DNA of 64,000 nucleotides. It comes from Datura wrightii (lineage: Eukaryota > Streptophyta > Magnoliopsida > Solanales > Solanaceae). The DNA is taken from assembly GCA_035772735.1 (NCBI GenBank), contig JASDFA010000016.1:172427001-172491000 (forward strand), read 5' to 3'. The notes under the pieces were generated by a model. It was not told the DNA's origin. It saw only the letters and a list, made by a program, of their open reading frames with translations, and did no database searches. Below are positions 34,798 to 47,188 of the stretch, one piece after another; the first letter of the stretch is position 1; every line of letters starts with the position of its first letter. A program made the translations under genes and the position numbers.

Positions 34798-36050
34798 ACT
34801 TAACTGATGTGTTTTTAGTTTGCATGGAAGAAAATACAAGTGGCATAAACTGCTGAAAAAGCAGCTGCTACGACTCTCAGTACGACTTATGACAGCATCA
34901 TATGAGCCGTAGCAAGAGGCTTGGTGAGAATTAGAGAAATGCTTCAGAGTAGGGGTTCAGGGTACGGTTGGTCCTAAGATTTGTAACGTAAATATACGGA
35001 TCGTGGTATTCATTGTACCTCTGAACTAGCTAAATCATATGAGATGAAGGCCTACAAGTCATAGTACGTATTGCACCTTCATTGTACGAGTCGTAAGATG
35101 AATTCGTAGGTCCCAGGTAAGTTTCTCTACTCTCTAAAGCAGGGGTCCAGGGTATGAGTCGTGGGGACTACCTATGACTCGTGGTACGAGTCGTGACGGG
35201 CCAAATGAAACTACTTGACTTGCCCTAGAGTTTTAAAATTCTGCCCTTTCACTTATTTAGAACTTCAAACCTAAACCGACCCTTCTCCCACACAAACACC
35301 ATGAATTCATGGCTTGCATCCTCCACTCTCCCATACTCGTAGCTCAAAACCAAAGAGAAATTTGAGCAATTTCTTGCTCAATTGAGTTCCTCTCAACCTT
35401 AATCCTTCATTACCAATCGAAGTAAGCAGCAACAAGTAAGTGTATTATTTTGAATATTGAGAAAACTTATATGATTGATGTAACGATGCTAAAACCCTGT
35501 GAATCTTAGTTTTTGCTCGAAAAAATTTCAAGGAGACAATGACCAGGGGTATAGGACTATGTGCGACTGGGAATACATTTTTAAATATTGATGAACTTGT
35601 GAATTGTAGCATTTAAAATTGAGCTACAGATAGTGACTACAAAGGGGAGGGATGAGTAGTATTAAATGGATTGAACTACATTCCTGGACCTTGGAAATTC
35701 TGAGTACCCAAAACATAAAAAAGATTCCCTAAAAACTGGAACAAATTCTAGACAGGGACAGGCTTTACAAGTCTTCCTACGACTCATGGTTTGATACTAC
35801 AAATCGTAGGATGGCTCATTGGAACTTTCCCAAGCTAGAATAAATCAAGACTAAAGATACGAAACCTAGTACAGTTCGTGGTTTGCCACTGCAAGTCGTA
35901 GTATGCAATCATACCAAAGACCTCAACTGGGCCAAGTCCAGATGAGGAAGTATGGTCCTTCCTATGACTTGTCGAATTGACCTACGGGTCATACCATGAG
36001 TCATGCAAGAATACAGAGAAATCAAGTGAGCACAAGCAAAGAGCCTACAG
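34798..36050 (+). repeat. E4: palindrome-motif-rich internal region
   Basis: Counterpart of 11700-13050 in E1. It has no supported ORF, and clusters of TACGACTCGT-like motifs at about 34870-35200 and 35770-36010. Its 3' end joins directly to the ORF tail through an internal deletion. Confidence 0.55.
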
Positions 36051-36054
36051 ACTC

Positions 36055-36310
36055 ATGACTCACATATGTCAGAGTTGCAAGAGCGAGTTAGAGGAGTAGA
36101 CAGCTCTACCATGGCTCAGCCCGAGCTTGCTAGTGGAAAGGATCCTTCGGGCGAGCTACATTCCGCCCCGATCACCGTAGAGGCCATGAAGGCGGCTGAG
36201 ACTACTGAGGGGTTAACCACTCCCCCTATTGTACACCATTAAGTGCGTCAGCCACCGCTAGGGCCACGATTGCAGCGGAGGTACCTCCTCCGCAGGATGA
36301 CAGGTGCGCA
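36055..36310 (+). pseudogene. E4: remnant of the downstream ORF C-terminus
   Basis: Matches 14965-15220 of E1 at the nucleotide level (for example the ACCACTCCCCCTATTG and GAGGTACCTCCTCCGCAGGA parts). Everything upstream in this ORF is deleted, so only the last ~85 codons remain. Confidence 0.6.
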
Positions 36311-37046
36311 TAGAGCGCCACAAGCATGTTCCATTCTCTCTATTATTGTAGTTCATGATTCGGGGATGAAGCATAGTTTTCAAAAATGGGAGGGGGTGTA
36401 CTTGTAATTTTTGGTATTTTTGAATCCGTCCGAGGATTTTTCTTATCGTATTTCTTTTTCCTCGGGCATGTTATCTAGTAGAACCGGCATGTTTAGGATT
36501 TTATTTTTCTTATTTTGTGATTTTTGTTTAATTAGGAAATAACTTATGAGTACTCAGCCAATGAAAGTGCACTAACTTTGAATTTTCAAAAAAAATTAAC
36601 CCTGTTTAAAATTTTTGATGTATTAACTATGTATTTGCGACTGCATGCATGATTTCTGTGGATATTTTCATGTCATTTAGTTTATTAGCATGAGGAGTCT
36701 TGTTAAGACATGTGTAAACCAGACAGGTAAAGTGAATATAAGTCATGTTCCATGAGTGAGTGAGGTTTGATGCTTAGTTCAGTATTGTGTTAAAGATCTA
36801 TAACTTGCCTGGTTGGTATTTTCATAGGCTAAGGATGGTTGGTTAGGATATGATCATAGGCCATTTCTTGTTAAGCTCACTTTATCCCAAATGACCCTAC
36901 CAAAATCATATGATTCCCTTGATCCAAATTTTGAGCCTTTAATAGACCATTTTTCTTTGACTAACCGATGAACAGTACCCATTTTTTATAATGAACCTGT
37001 TTTGACCCTGGTCCTTCCTTGGACATTGTGAACCTCAGCATAGGTA
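36311..37046 (+). other. E4: 3' noncoding region, left part
   Basis: Holds the PPT-like AAAAATGGGAGGGGG at 36382-36396. Otherwise it has no ORF. It is colinear with E1 15230-15940 up to the E6 insertion site. Confidence 0.7.
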
Positions 37047-37051
37047 AAATG

Positions 37052-40000
37052 TGTCATGCCCTACCTTGGGAGGCATGACTAGCACCTAGTGCAACACTGG
37101 GGTCTGACTGACTTGGCTGGGCTTATGCACGTTTGGTGCATGCCTGCAACTAAATTCAAGAAAACAACGAGCTATCTCTTGACTGTAAACATAGCCTCCG
37201 GCTGACAAGACCATATAGCCACCTGTAAATAAAAATAGCTAACCAAAAACAGGCAACAAAGGGATCCTATATGGGCCGACAATACCATCATGCTGTGTAG
37301 TTATAACATAAATGAGAATAAGCTACTATACTAGGGCCCACATGGCCAACAATAGCTAACCAACTGGATACTGTAGTTTGCAAGCCTCTAAGAATACAAA
37401 TAGTAGTCGGGGCAGGGCCCCGACCTACCCAAATGCGATACAAATGAAAGATTATAAGCTCTACAACCTGGCAACTCCGAATGAAAGGAGTTGGCCAAAC
37501 GGTTGACTCTGGACAGCTGCTACTAAAGATCTTGAACTCTGTCTATCTAGACCTGCAGGCAAGTGATGCAGCGGCCAGGGATGGGTGTCAATACAACATA
37601 TACCGAATATGTAAGGCAGTAAATAAGCTATTAAAGACTGAAAGTAAGTAGAAAGGAGGGGCAGAAAGATTAACCTATAAGCTGGCTTATTCGTAATCTG
37701 CATCTAGCAAAACACTACATGTACATGAGCTAAAACTTTATAATTACACATCCATAAGCTATAACTAGCAGGCAAGAATACAAACAAGAACCTAACTTGG
37801 CTCCCATAAGCCTGGAAGGTACAAGCAACACAGATATAACCTACCGGGACCCAATAAGACTCGGAAAGTACACCAATCTATATACCCCTATCCAGGTTTC
37901 TATGGATCTACTGGTGCTATAGCCAACCTACCTGTCCCCCTGGGTCTGCAACTGAATCAACTTGGCTCCTGATCTGTAGCGGTGTCTGAGTCCGACGGAC
38001 TCCTGATAGCTGCACTCTAGGCACCAGGCTCGACGAGGGTGTGATGCCTATACGACATAAATCTAGTAGTCCAGCCATGGAATGGACTGTAATATGGCCC
38101 TTGGGCCTCTGCATCATCATTGGAGATAGCATATCGCTCCTTGGAGCGACGTCATATAGCCCCTAGCAGGCAACGACACAGGTAGTAACCCTAGGGTGGT
38201 CACAGAAGGCTCCTAAGTGAGGGCAACCCCACCTGAGGTACTATACTAAAGTCTCAATCTAGCCACTCGAAAGGCATATCTGGCCTTCTAGGCCTAATGC
38301 AACCGCTGCTCGCCCCTAGAATAATTTGTATTGCTACTAGCAGGCACACTCCGTGCACCTATACCTGATTATAGGATCCTGGTAGTGATCATAATTTCTA
38401 ACAGTCTAGACTGGATAAGGCGAGATCTAGAGGGGCCTCACAACACCCTGAATGTCCTGCTCGACCAACTATAACTCATAAGCACTTGTAGGGTCACAGA
38501 CGACAAATTACCTAGTTCTTTTACTTAGAACAACTGTAGGGCTGCTGCTGACTGAACATGCTTTTGAGCAGTCGGCCCCTAATCCTCCATAGGAAGCTTA
38601 CTGACTTTCTTATCCTGAGGGTTATACTGTGCTAACATGGTTCTAGTCCTTTAGAACTTAACTTGGTCTATTCAGATCTTATATGACTTCCCAGGGCGAA
38701 GCCTAACTTTATAGATAAGTTTATATGGATTTAGCCACTCATGGCAATTGGTCCCTAAGTATCTTGTAGGAGCAGGATGGGGCATAGGCCCTGCCTCTAA
38801 CTGCTAGTAAGGTCCCCTTCCTTAGGGTATCCACGGGTCTATTTGACCTGAACAACTGGGATAGTTTCCTGGGCGACCTGCATGACGAGTACTAAATCAA
38901 TTAAAACTGATAGTCACTGATAGTAGCTAACTAAATGGTAGACTATCACTCAGTTCACTAGATAACCCTAGTGCCACTGTCTTTAAGGTATGTCCATCCT
39001 ATCTAAATTTCTGACCTTAGGGCGTGATGGTACGCCAATGGCCTCTGGGCGTGCTTTACTGACAAGATAGGCGCCTGACTAGTAGCTATATCACCTAGCT
39101 GCGCCTATGCTGTTCAACTACTAACTCAGGCCCAATAGTTATCCACAAGATTCTAAGGTCTAGGCCTGACAATAAAACATCCCACTCTACTAACATAATG
39201 AACTGGAGAACAACGAAGTTTCTATGAAGCTTCTAGTGTATGTCATACTTAACATGCTCCTTCCCGACAAGGGATACTGTGGTATGATCCATATATGTGT
39301 CCTAGCAGCTAACCACAACATATATATATTCTTAGTCTACAGAAAATAGCTGACCACAACATATCTAATCGCAATCTGCTAATAACAACTATTTGCAACA
39401 TATGGGACCATTATTTCAATTCAAGAATGTAAGTTGTATCACTATACGATGAGAATAACTTGCCGATAAGCCTTAACATACCTCGAATGGTGACTTCTGA
39501 TTTAGTTGGCGAGGTTCAACTTGTAATCAACAGCTTTATCCAACTGTAACCTTCAGACTGAGAGAATAGGACTAATTTCAATATAAAATTTGGCGAACAA
39601 TAATGACTTTCGACAACTATATTAATTATAACTCAACTTCGAATAACTCGGCTAGAAACCTATAATTTTCTAAGAGTTCAGAAGGGAGAAGTGATTAACT
39701 AATGCCTCTGACTGTTTAGGAATCAATTTGGAGCAATTTTGATAACTTCTACTCGGTGGAGTTCAATTTTCCGGGCTTATTTCGAGAAAATAAATCCGTA
39801 GGAATGCTCCTTTTAGGATTAGAACTCAATACCTAAAGTTAATTTGAGTTTGGACTGCATTTTGTAGTGTAATCATAGGAATCCTACGTGAAAGTTGCGT
39901 ACTTCTTTAGTTCTGGCCGTGGATATCTCTTAGGAAATGATTTGAATTAAGTGAAGGGGTATATATAACACTTAAAGACGGTGATAGGGGGGCACGGTGC

Positions 40001-40261
40001 ACCACCTGTAGCGCTGAAACACGAGTGTGACACGCCGCCCATTGCGCTGAGGTAGAGGCATAATGCGTTGGCCATAGCATCAGGCTACCTGGCGTGACGC
40101 GGTGCCCAGTGTGTTGGGCCTCTGATCCCGACCTCCTGCTCACTCACTATCGTGTTCGTATACTTAACCCCCGAGCCCTTTTCCACACGCGTCGTACTCC
40201 AAAACTCTCAATATACATATGCATACGACTGTTAGATGATAGAAACTCACGGGGTGTAACA
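37052..40261 (-). repeat. E6: 3' LTR, minus strand
   Basis: 3210 bp. Reads TGTTACACCCCGTGAG on the minus strand from 40261 and ends GGGCATGACA at 37052. A TATA-like GTTATATATAC sits at 39968-39959 (minus), with GC-rich sequence containing CACG/CGTG repeats upstream at about 39985-40130. Short ORFs in it are not supported. Confidence 0.9.
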
Positions 40262-40278
40262 TCCTCCCCCCTTTAGGA
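40262..40278 (-). other. E6: polypurine tract
   Basis: Minus strand reads CCTAAAGGGGGGAGGA directly before the 3' LTR start, the expected PPT position. Confidence 0.85.
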
Positions 40279-43107
40279 ACATTCATTCTCGAATGTAATC
40301 TTTAGTCTTAAAAGGCTCAACTCTTTTTAACTTTCACCAGGAAAATTTTGGCAGAGTCTCCTCTATATTATGGACTATCCAAAAACCTGAAATGCAGAAA
40401 AGTCCAACATAGCACCTCATAGGACGCCATAAATAGTTATTTCCCAAAAAAGAGGTAGCCAACTATATAGTACTGATAACATAAGCAGTAAAGTAACAAC
40501 TGAACAACAACCTCACCTTAACTGCACAATCTGGGTCAATCCTTGAACAAGTGAGGATATCTAGATCTCATGTCATCCTCAGCTTCCCAGGTCATCTCAT
40601 TCTTTATTTTTGTTCCTCTAAAAGACCTTACTAGACGACAACTGTGATTCTTAAAATAGACCCCTATGGACTTGTCCATCTAATATAACTATTGTAGTCT
40701 CCTTATAAGGTAACTCTTAGGTAGCCTGAATATTTTCAACTGGGTCAACTTGAGAGAAAATCTCCTATGCGCTTGCATAGTATTAATGAACAGATCCTAA
40801 CCCGAAGGTAACTCTATCTCATAAGACACTTGGCCAATCTCTCGGAGGGTCTGGCATGGTTTAGTGAGTCTAGGGCTGGGCTTGCTTTTCTTTCAGATTC
40901 CATGACGCCCTTCCTTGGTGAAGTTTCCAAGAATAGCTAGTTGTCGCTTCAACCTTTAACTCCCTACGCTATACAATAACCCTGAGCTGTCGATATATCC
41001 TTCCTAAAAGGTTTAGCTTTCTTTATTTTGGCTTATGTATTAGTATGCCAGCTCAACTACCCTTAATTTATCTGCTTCCAGTCATCATTTAGGGGCCTCC
41101 CCTTCCATTCATAGCAGATCTCTGGCCATCTGAATTGGGTGCTCTGCTTGTCTTTTTATTTGGGGACGAGAAGTCGTACTCAACTTAACATGCATCCCAA
41201 TCTGTTCTGAAAGCCTTTTGAAAACCTAGTTTTGAATCCCTTTGTTGGAAGTTAATAGATGTTGAAATGCCATATAGCCGAAATGTTTCTTTAGTATCAA
41301 TTCAACGTAGTCTTTTAACTGAAACATGATTCTATCCGGCAAGAAATAAGTTAATATCATTAGCCTTTCAATAATGATCTAATGGGGTCACATCTACGCC
41401 TGGTGTGAAGTAACCTTGTGACTATAGTCGGGCTGACTCCTTCCCGCTTTTGCTCAGGCACGATTATCTCCTGAATTAGTCCACCCGATTCCTACTGCCC
41501 AGCCTTCCTTGGCTGGTTATTGGAGCTTTACACTATAACTCAACAATGTCTTCCCTCTTCCCATGCCATCAGTAGGTCTCTCACACAACCTGATGTGTTT
41601 TCATTAAACTCTGGGTAGAGGAAGTAACGAACATAATTCACGTTGGCTATCGTTTAAACTCTGGGTAGAGGAAGTAACGAACATAATGCACGTTGGCTAT
41701 AGTCTGCTAACGAAGTTCTACCACGTTTGGGATGCAGAGTCAACCTTTGGGACTTATAACTCCGCCCCTTATTTTCTCAAAGGCCAATAACTTCCTACTG
41801 GTCCTTTTCTCTAGGTTTTACTAGGTTAGAATCTCTATGTCGCCACTCCTTTACCTCCACAACTGGTGACAATATTGCAGCATTCCAGGTCACAACCTCA
41901 CTATCTTTTAATTGCCAGCCCAATGCTTATTTCTCGACATTCAGCGGTGGTCCCATGCTCTTTCAAGTTACTTTTATCCTGCAGGTGATTTTGTTTCCCT
42001 CTAGAGCTAAGTACTCGTGCCTTTCCCCTTTCTCCATTAGACTGAGCTCTGGGGTTTGTGCCTTCTGCCTCATACTGTCTAAGATATCACTAACCAAGTC
42101 TACCAACCTGTATCCTCCTGACATGCACTCGAGCCTATTTTGTTCGTATGATCTCCATGTCCTTTGATATAACAAACTAGGGCCATAACCATTATCTTCC
42201 AGGTATGCACTACCGTTATTCGCACACTACGGTGGAATCAGCCTATTTTTGACCTAAACTTTACTATTGCTGGGGGTTCATCACTTATGGACTCTCACAC
42301 GTACTTGAATGCTACTGGCAGTCTTATCTGCTCTCCTGATTTACTACTGTAAAGGTCTAGATAACTTACTTAAACACTAGAGGTCTCAACCACTTCCTAA
42401 CACTTTTCAGGAGTCAACGGATCTAACCCTCATTTACTATTTACTCTGGGAAATATCACCTCAATTCTTACGCTCTTTGCTACACTGAAAACAAAACTGG
42501 GAAGTGGAAGATAGTCGTTTCTTACTACAATAGACTGAGGTACGAAACTGTACAACATTCGAAGGGTTGGAGGTAAGACTCCCGCAATTCCCCCTTCTCT
42601 CGTACCCTCCAGGTAATCTAATGTTAACTATCTCCCCTGTCTGATCCTATATATCTAGTAGGCAAGTCAACTCATATATATGCTATACTCTTGACCTCTT
42701 ACTCTGAGGCTGTAGAAAGAATCGCGGACAGTGCTGACATATCTACTACCTTATGAGATTCCTGGTGCCCCCAGGAAAATACTGGGAAAATTAAAAGACA
42801 TTTGCCTTCATTCTCAAACTAGCTGCCCCCAACTATGGCATCACAGTAGTGCTTCCTCCTGCTGCTGTAGTTATCTTGCGACTGGCTGGAGGCTATATTA
42901 TATCACATATTTCTCTAGACATACATAGCAATGAAAGCTTAGGGACTCGACCCTTTACAACTCGACTCTATAGCACGATCTGAGAAGAAGAAAGGGTAAC
43001 GATACTATCATGCCTCGTAGCCTCCTTCTTATAGAATATGGTGCACAACACATTTTTAAGCAAGACTCTACTAGACACGGCTTGCAAACTCCCTAGGATA
43101 CGAATAA
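40279..43107 (-). pseudogene. E6: decayed internal region with integrase tail
   Basis: Near 40540-40640 the minus strand encodes EMTWEAEDDMRSRYPHLFK, the end of Tekay-type pol. The rest has no ORF above about 70 aa and I could not recognise gag, protease, RT or RNase H by eye. At 2.8 kb the region is far shorter than a full gag-pol. It includes a 50-bp tandem duplication at 41604-41703. Confidence 0.65.
41604..41703. repeat. 50-bp tandem duplication inside E6
   Basis: Two copies of a 50-bp unit start TTAAACTCTGGGTAGAGG at 41604 and 41654, nearly identical (one T/G difference near the end). The near identity indicates a duplication younger than the surrounding decay. Confidence 0.85.
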
Positions 43108-43119
43108 CTCTGATACCAA
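43108..43119 (-). other. E6: initiator tRNA-Met primer-binding site
   Basis: Minus strand reads TTGGTATCAGAG three bases after the 5' LTR end. This is the classical plant initiator tRNA-Met primer site. Confidence 0.92.
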
Positions 43120-43122
43120 GTT

Positions 43123-46100
43123 TGTCACGCCCCACCTTGGGAGGCATGACTGGCACCTAGTGCCACACTAGGATCTGACTGACCTGGTTGGGCTTATGCA
43201 CGTCTGGTTGATGCTTTCAACTCAATTCAAGAAAACAATGAGCTATATCTCAGTTGTAAACACAGCCTCCGGCTGACAAGACCGTATAGCAACTATAGAT
43301 AAAAACAGGTAAACTAACAACAGAAAACAAAGGGATCCTATGTGGGCCGACAAGACCACCATGCTGTCTAGTTATAACAGAAATGAGAACAAGCTACTAT
43401 ACTAGGCCCCACACGGCCAACAACAGCTAACCAACTGGATACTGTAGTCTGCAAGCCTCTAAGAATACAAATAGTGGTTGGGACAGGGCCCGGGCCTACC
43501 CAAATTCTATGCAAATGAAAGACTGTAAGCTCTGCAACCTGGCAACTTCGAATGAAAGGAGCTGGCCAAACTGTTGACTCTAGACAACTGCTACTAAATA
43601 TCCTAAACTCTGTCTGTCTAAACCTGCAGGCAAATAATGCAGAGGCCAGGGATGGGCATTAGTACAACATGTACCGAATATGTTAGGCAGTAATTAAGCT
43701 GTTAAAGACTGAAAGTAAGTATAAAGGAGGGGCAAAAAGACTAACCTATAAGCTGGCTTATTCGTAATTTGCATCTAGAAAAACACTACACGTACATGAG
43801 ATAAGACTTTATAATTAAACATCCATAAGCAATAACTAGAAGGAAAGAATACAAACAAGAACCTAACCTGGCCCCCATAAGCTTGGAAAGTACAAGCAAC
43901 ATAGAAATAATCTACTGGGATTCCCGTAAGCCCTAGCAAGTACACTTCAATATATACCCCAATTTAGGTTTCTTTGACTCTACTGGTGCTATAGCCAACC
44001 TACTTGTCCCCCTGGGTCTGCAACTGAACCTGCTTGGCTCCTGATCTATAGCTGTGTCTAAGTCTGATGGACTCTTAATAACTGCACCCTGGGCACCTGG
44101 GTCAACGAGGGTGTGATGCCGATACGGCATAGAGCTAGTAGTCTAGCCATGGGATTGACTGTAATATAGCCCTTGGGCTTTTGCATCGTCTCTGGAGACA
44201 ACATATTGCTCCTTGGAGCGACGTCATATAGCCCCTAGCAGGAAATGACACAGCTAGTAACCCTGGGGTGGTCATGGAAGGCTCCTAAGTAAGGGCGAGG
44301 TGCTATATTGAAGTCTCGATCTAGCCACTTGAAAGGCGTATCTGGCCTTCTGGGCCTAACGTCACCGCTGCTTTCCCCTAGAATAATCTGTATGGCTACT
44401 AGCAGGCACACTCCGTGCACCTATACCTGATCAAACAATCCTGGTAGTGATCATAATCTCTAATGGTCTAGACTGGATAGGGCGAGATCTGGAGTATCCT
44501 AACAATACCCTAAATGTCCTGCTCGGGAAACTATAACTCATAAGAAACTGTAGGGTCGCAGACAACCAATTACCTAGTTCTTTTGCTTAGAACGATTGCA
44601 GGGCTGCTACTGATCGAACATGCTTTTGAGCAGTCGGCCCTTAATCCTTCACAAGAAGCTTAATGGCATTCTTAGCTTGAGGGTAATTTTTGTGTTAACA
44701 TGGTTCTAGTCCTTTAGACCTTAACTTGGTCTGTTCAGATCTTATATGAATTCCCAGGGCAAACCCTAACTTTATAGATAAGTTTATATGGATTTAGCCA
44801 CTCACGGCAATCGGTCCCTGAGTATCTTATCAGAGCAGGCTAGGGCATAGGCCCTGCCTCTAACTGCTAGTAAGGTCCCCTTCCTTAGGGTATCCACGGG
44901 TCTATTTGACCCGAACAACTGGGATGGTTTCCTGGGCGACCTGCATGATGAGTACTAAATCAATTGGAACTGATAGTCACTAGTAGTAGCTAACTAAATG
45001 GTAGGCTGTCACTCAGTTCACTAGATAACCCTAGTGCCACTGTCTTTAAGGTATGTCCATCCTATCTAAATTTCTGACCTCAGGGCATGAGGATACGCTA
45101 ATGGCCTCTAGGCGTGCTTTACTGACAAGATAGGCGCCCGACTGGTAGCTATATCACCTAGCTGCGCCTATGCTGTTCAACTTACTAACTCAGGCCCAAT
45201 AGCTATCCTCAAGCTTCGAAGGTTTAGGCCTGAAAATAAAATATCCCACTCTACTAACATAATGAACTAGAGAACAACGGAGTTTCTATGACGCTTCTAG
45301 CATATGTCATACTTAACATGCTCCTTCCCGACAAGGGATACTGCAGTATGATCCATATACGTTTCGTAGCAACTAACCGCAATATATATATATATATATA
45401 TATATATTCTTAGTCTACATACAACAACTGACCACAACATATCTAATCGCAGTCTGCTAATAGCAACTATTTGCAACATATGGGACCGTTATATCCATTC
45501 AAGAACGTAAGTTGTATCACTCTACGACGAGAATAACTTGCCGAAGTAATAAGCCTTAACATACCTCAAATGATGATTTCTAATTTAACTGGCGAGATTC
45601 AACTTGCAATCAACAGCTTTCTCCAACATTAACCTTCAGGCTGAGAGAATAAGACTAATTTCAATATAGAATTCGGTGAACAACAATGACTTTCAATAAC
45701 TATATCAATTATAACTCAACTTCAAATAACTCGATCGGAAACCTGTAATTTTCTAAGAGTTCAGAAGGGAGAAGTGCTTATCTAATGTTTGTGACCATTT
45801 AGGAGTTAATTTGGAGCAATTTTCATAACTTCTACTCCGCCGAGTTCCAATTTGCCAGGCGTATTTCGAGAAAATAACTCCCTAGAAATGCTCCCTGTAG
45901 GATTATAACTCGATACCTGAAGTTAATTTGAGTTTGGATGGCGTTTGATAGTGTAATCGGAGGAATCCTACGTGAAAGTTGTGTGTTTCTTTAGTTCTGC
46001 CCATGGATATCTCTTAGGAAATGATTTGAATTAAGTGAAAGAGTATATATATAACTTAAAGCCGGTGGAAGGGGCGTGGCGCACCGCTCGTAGTGCCAAA

Positions 46101-46343
46101 ACAAAGGCGCGATGCGCCGCCCATTGCGTTGAGGCATAGGCACGATGCACCGGTCATAGCGCCAGGCTGCCTGGCGCGGCGCGGCACTCGGTGCACTGGG
46201 CCTCCGATCCCGGCCTCCTGCTTGCTCACTATCGTGTTCGTATACTCAACCCCTGGGCCCTTTTTCATACGCTTCATACTCCAAGACTCTCAAAATATGT
46301 ACGCACACGACCATTAAATGATGGAAACTTAAGGGGTGTAACA
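43123..46343 (-). repeat. E6: 5' LTR, minus strand
   Basis: 3221 bp, colinear with the 3' LTR and ending GGGGCGTGACA. A (TA)n run of about 25 bp at 45384-45408, absent from the other LTR at that length, shows microsatellite expansion. TATA-like sequence lies at 46043-46054. Confidence 0.9.
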
Positions 46344-46348
46344 AAATG

Positions 46349-47188
46349 CCTAAGTTGAGGGTGGCTAGAGTAGGGGTGCATAAATGGTGGGAACGAGAAA
46401 AAGGGAAATAAAAGAGGAAAGGTTAAAAATGAGGTGTGGTGTGACAAAGAAAAAAAAGAGAGATGAAAAAGTTGAAAATCTTGAAAAAGAAAGTTCAAAA
46501 TAAAAAATGCTTTAAAAGGTTAAAAATACACCACACCCATACAAATGCATACAAAATAGGTGAAAAGGGAGGAAAAGGAATGAAAAGAAAAGGGGGTGAA
46601 ATAGGTGAACGGTGAAGCCAATGTATGTAGTGCCAAGGAAGGGATAATCACTCAAAAATATCTCATATTTATCATGTCCATCCTTAAAGACTACATTAAA
46701 AGCCATAGAAAATCCTATACTGATCCTAATCTGACCATATGATAGACCAAAGCAGAGAAAATAAGGGCAAGCTTATGGTATTTGATGCATAGAACTTGAA
46801 ACTTCTTTGTGAGAGTGAGAGTCTTGCTTGTTTAGTCCCATGCAATATCTGACAATATATATGTGAGTGGGGACTTCATTTGTTATGAGGATACATAGGT
46901 TATGTTTACTTTTATCATCGGTCTGTGTGTAAAGCATCGGTGATGACTTGATTGCTTGTTGATAACTAGATGACATGTCTTGATCCCTGCTTAGCATGCT
47001 TTATGGTTGCTTGTAGTACATTAGCTGATCATGGTTCATGGAGAAAGGGTCAAAAGTTGTTGAATGTGTAGTGCAAGTTTTGCTTGGTATTGGTTGTAGT
47101 ATCCTAGGTTTATTTTCTAGTTGAGCATCGTGTTTAGTTTTTTCTTTTCTTTGCCTGAGGACATGCAAAAGTCTTATGTTGATGGTGT
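46349..47188 (+). other. E4: 3' noncoding region, right part
   Basis: Continues E4 after E6. Contains a purine-rich run (about 46390-46615) and ends AAAAGTCTTATGTTGATGGTGT before the LTR. No plus-strand ORF; minus-strand Phe/Ser/Leu-rich ORFs are artefacts of the purine run. Confidence 0.7.

Larger units (their letters stand above)
37052..46343 (-). mobile_element. E6: Tekay-like LTR retrotransposon nested in E4, minus strand
   Basis: Two LTRs of about 3.2 kb (37052-40261 and 43123-46343) flank only 2.86 kb of internal sequence. A perfect 5-bp duplication AAATG (37047-37051 and 46344-46348) marks the insertion, and the uninterrupted site is visible in E1 at about 15940-15955. The initiator tRNA-Met primer site and PPT are both present. 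The internal region keeps only remains of integrase, so the element is non-autonomous or deleted. Confidence 0.92.

Noticed and set aside
45384..45408. (TA)n run as a regulatory element
   Set aside because: Absent at this length from the sister LTR, so best explained as a microsatellite expansion.
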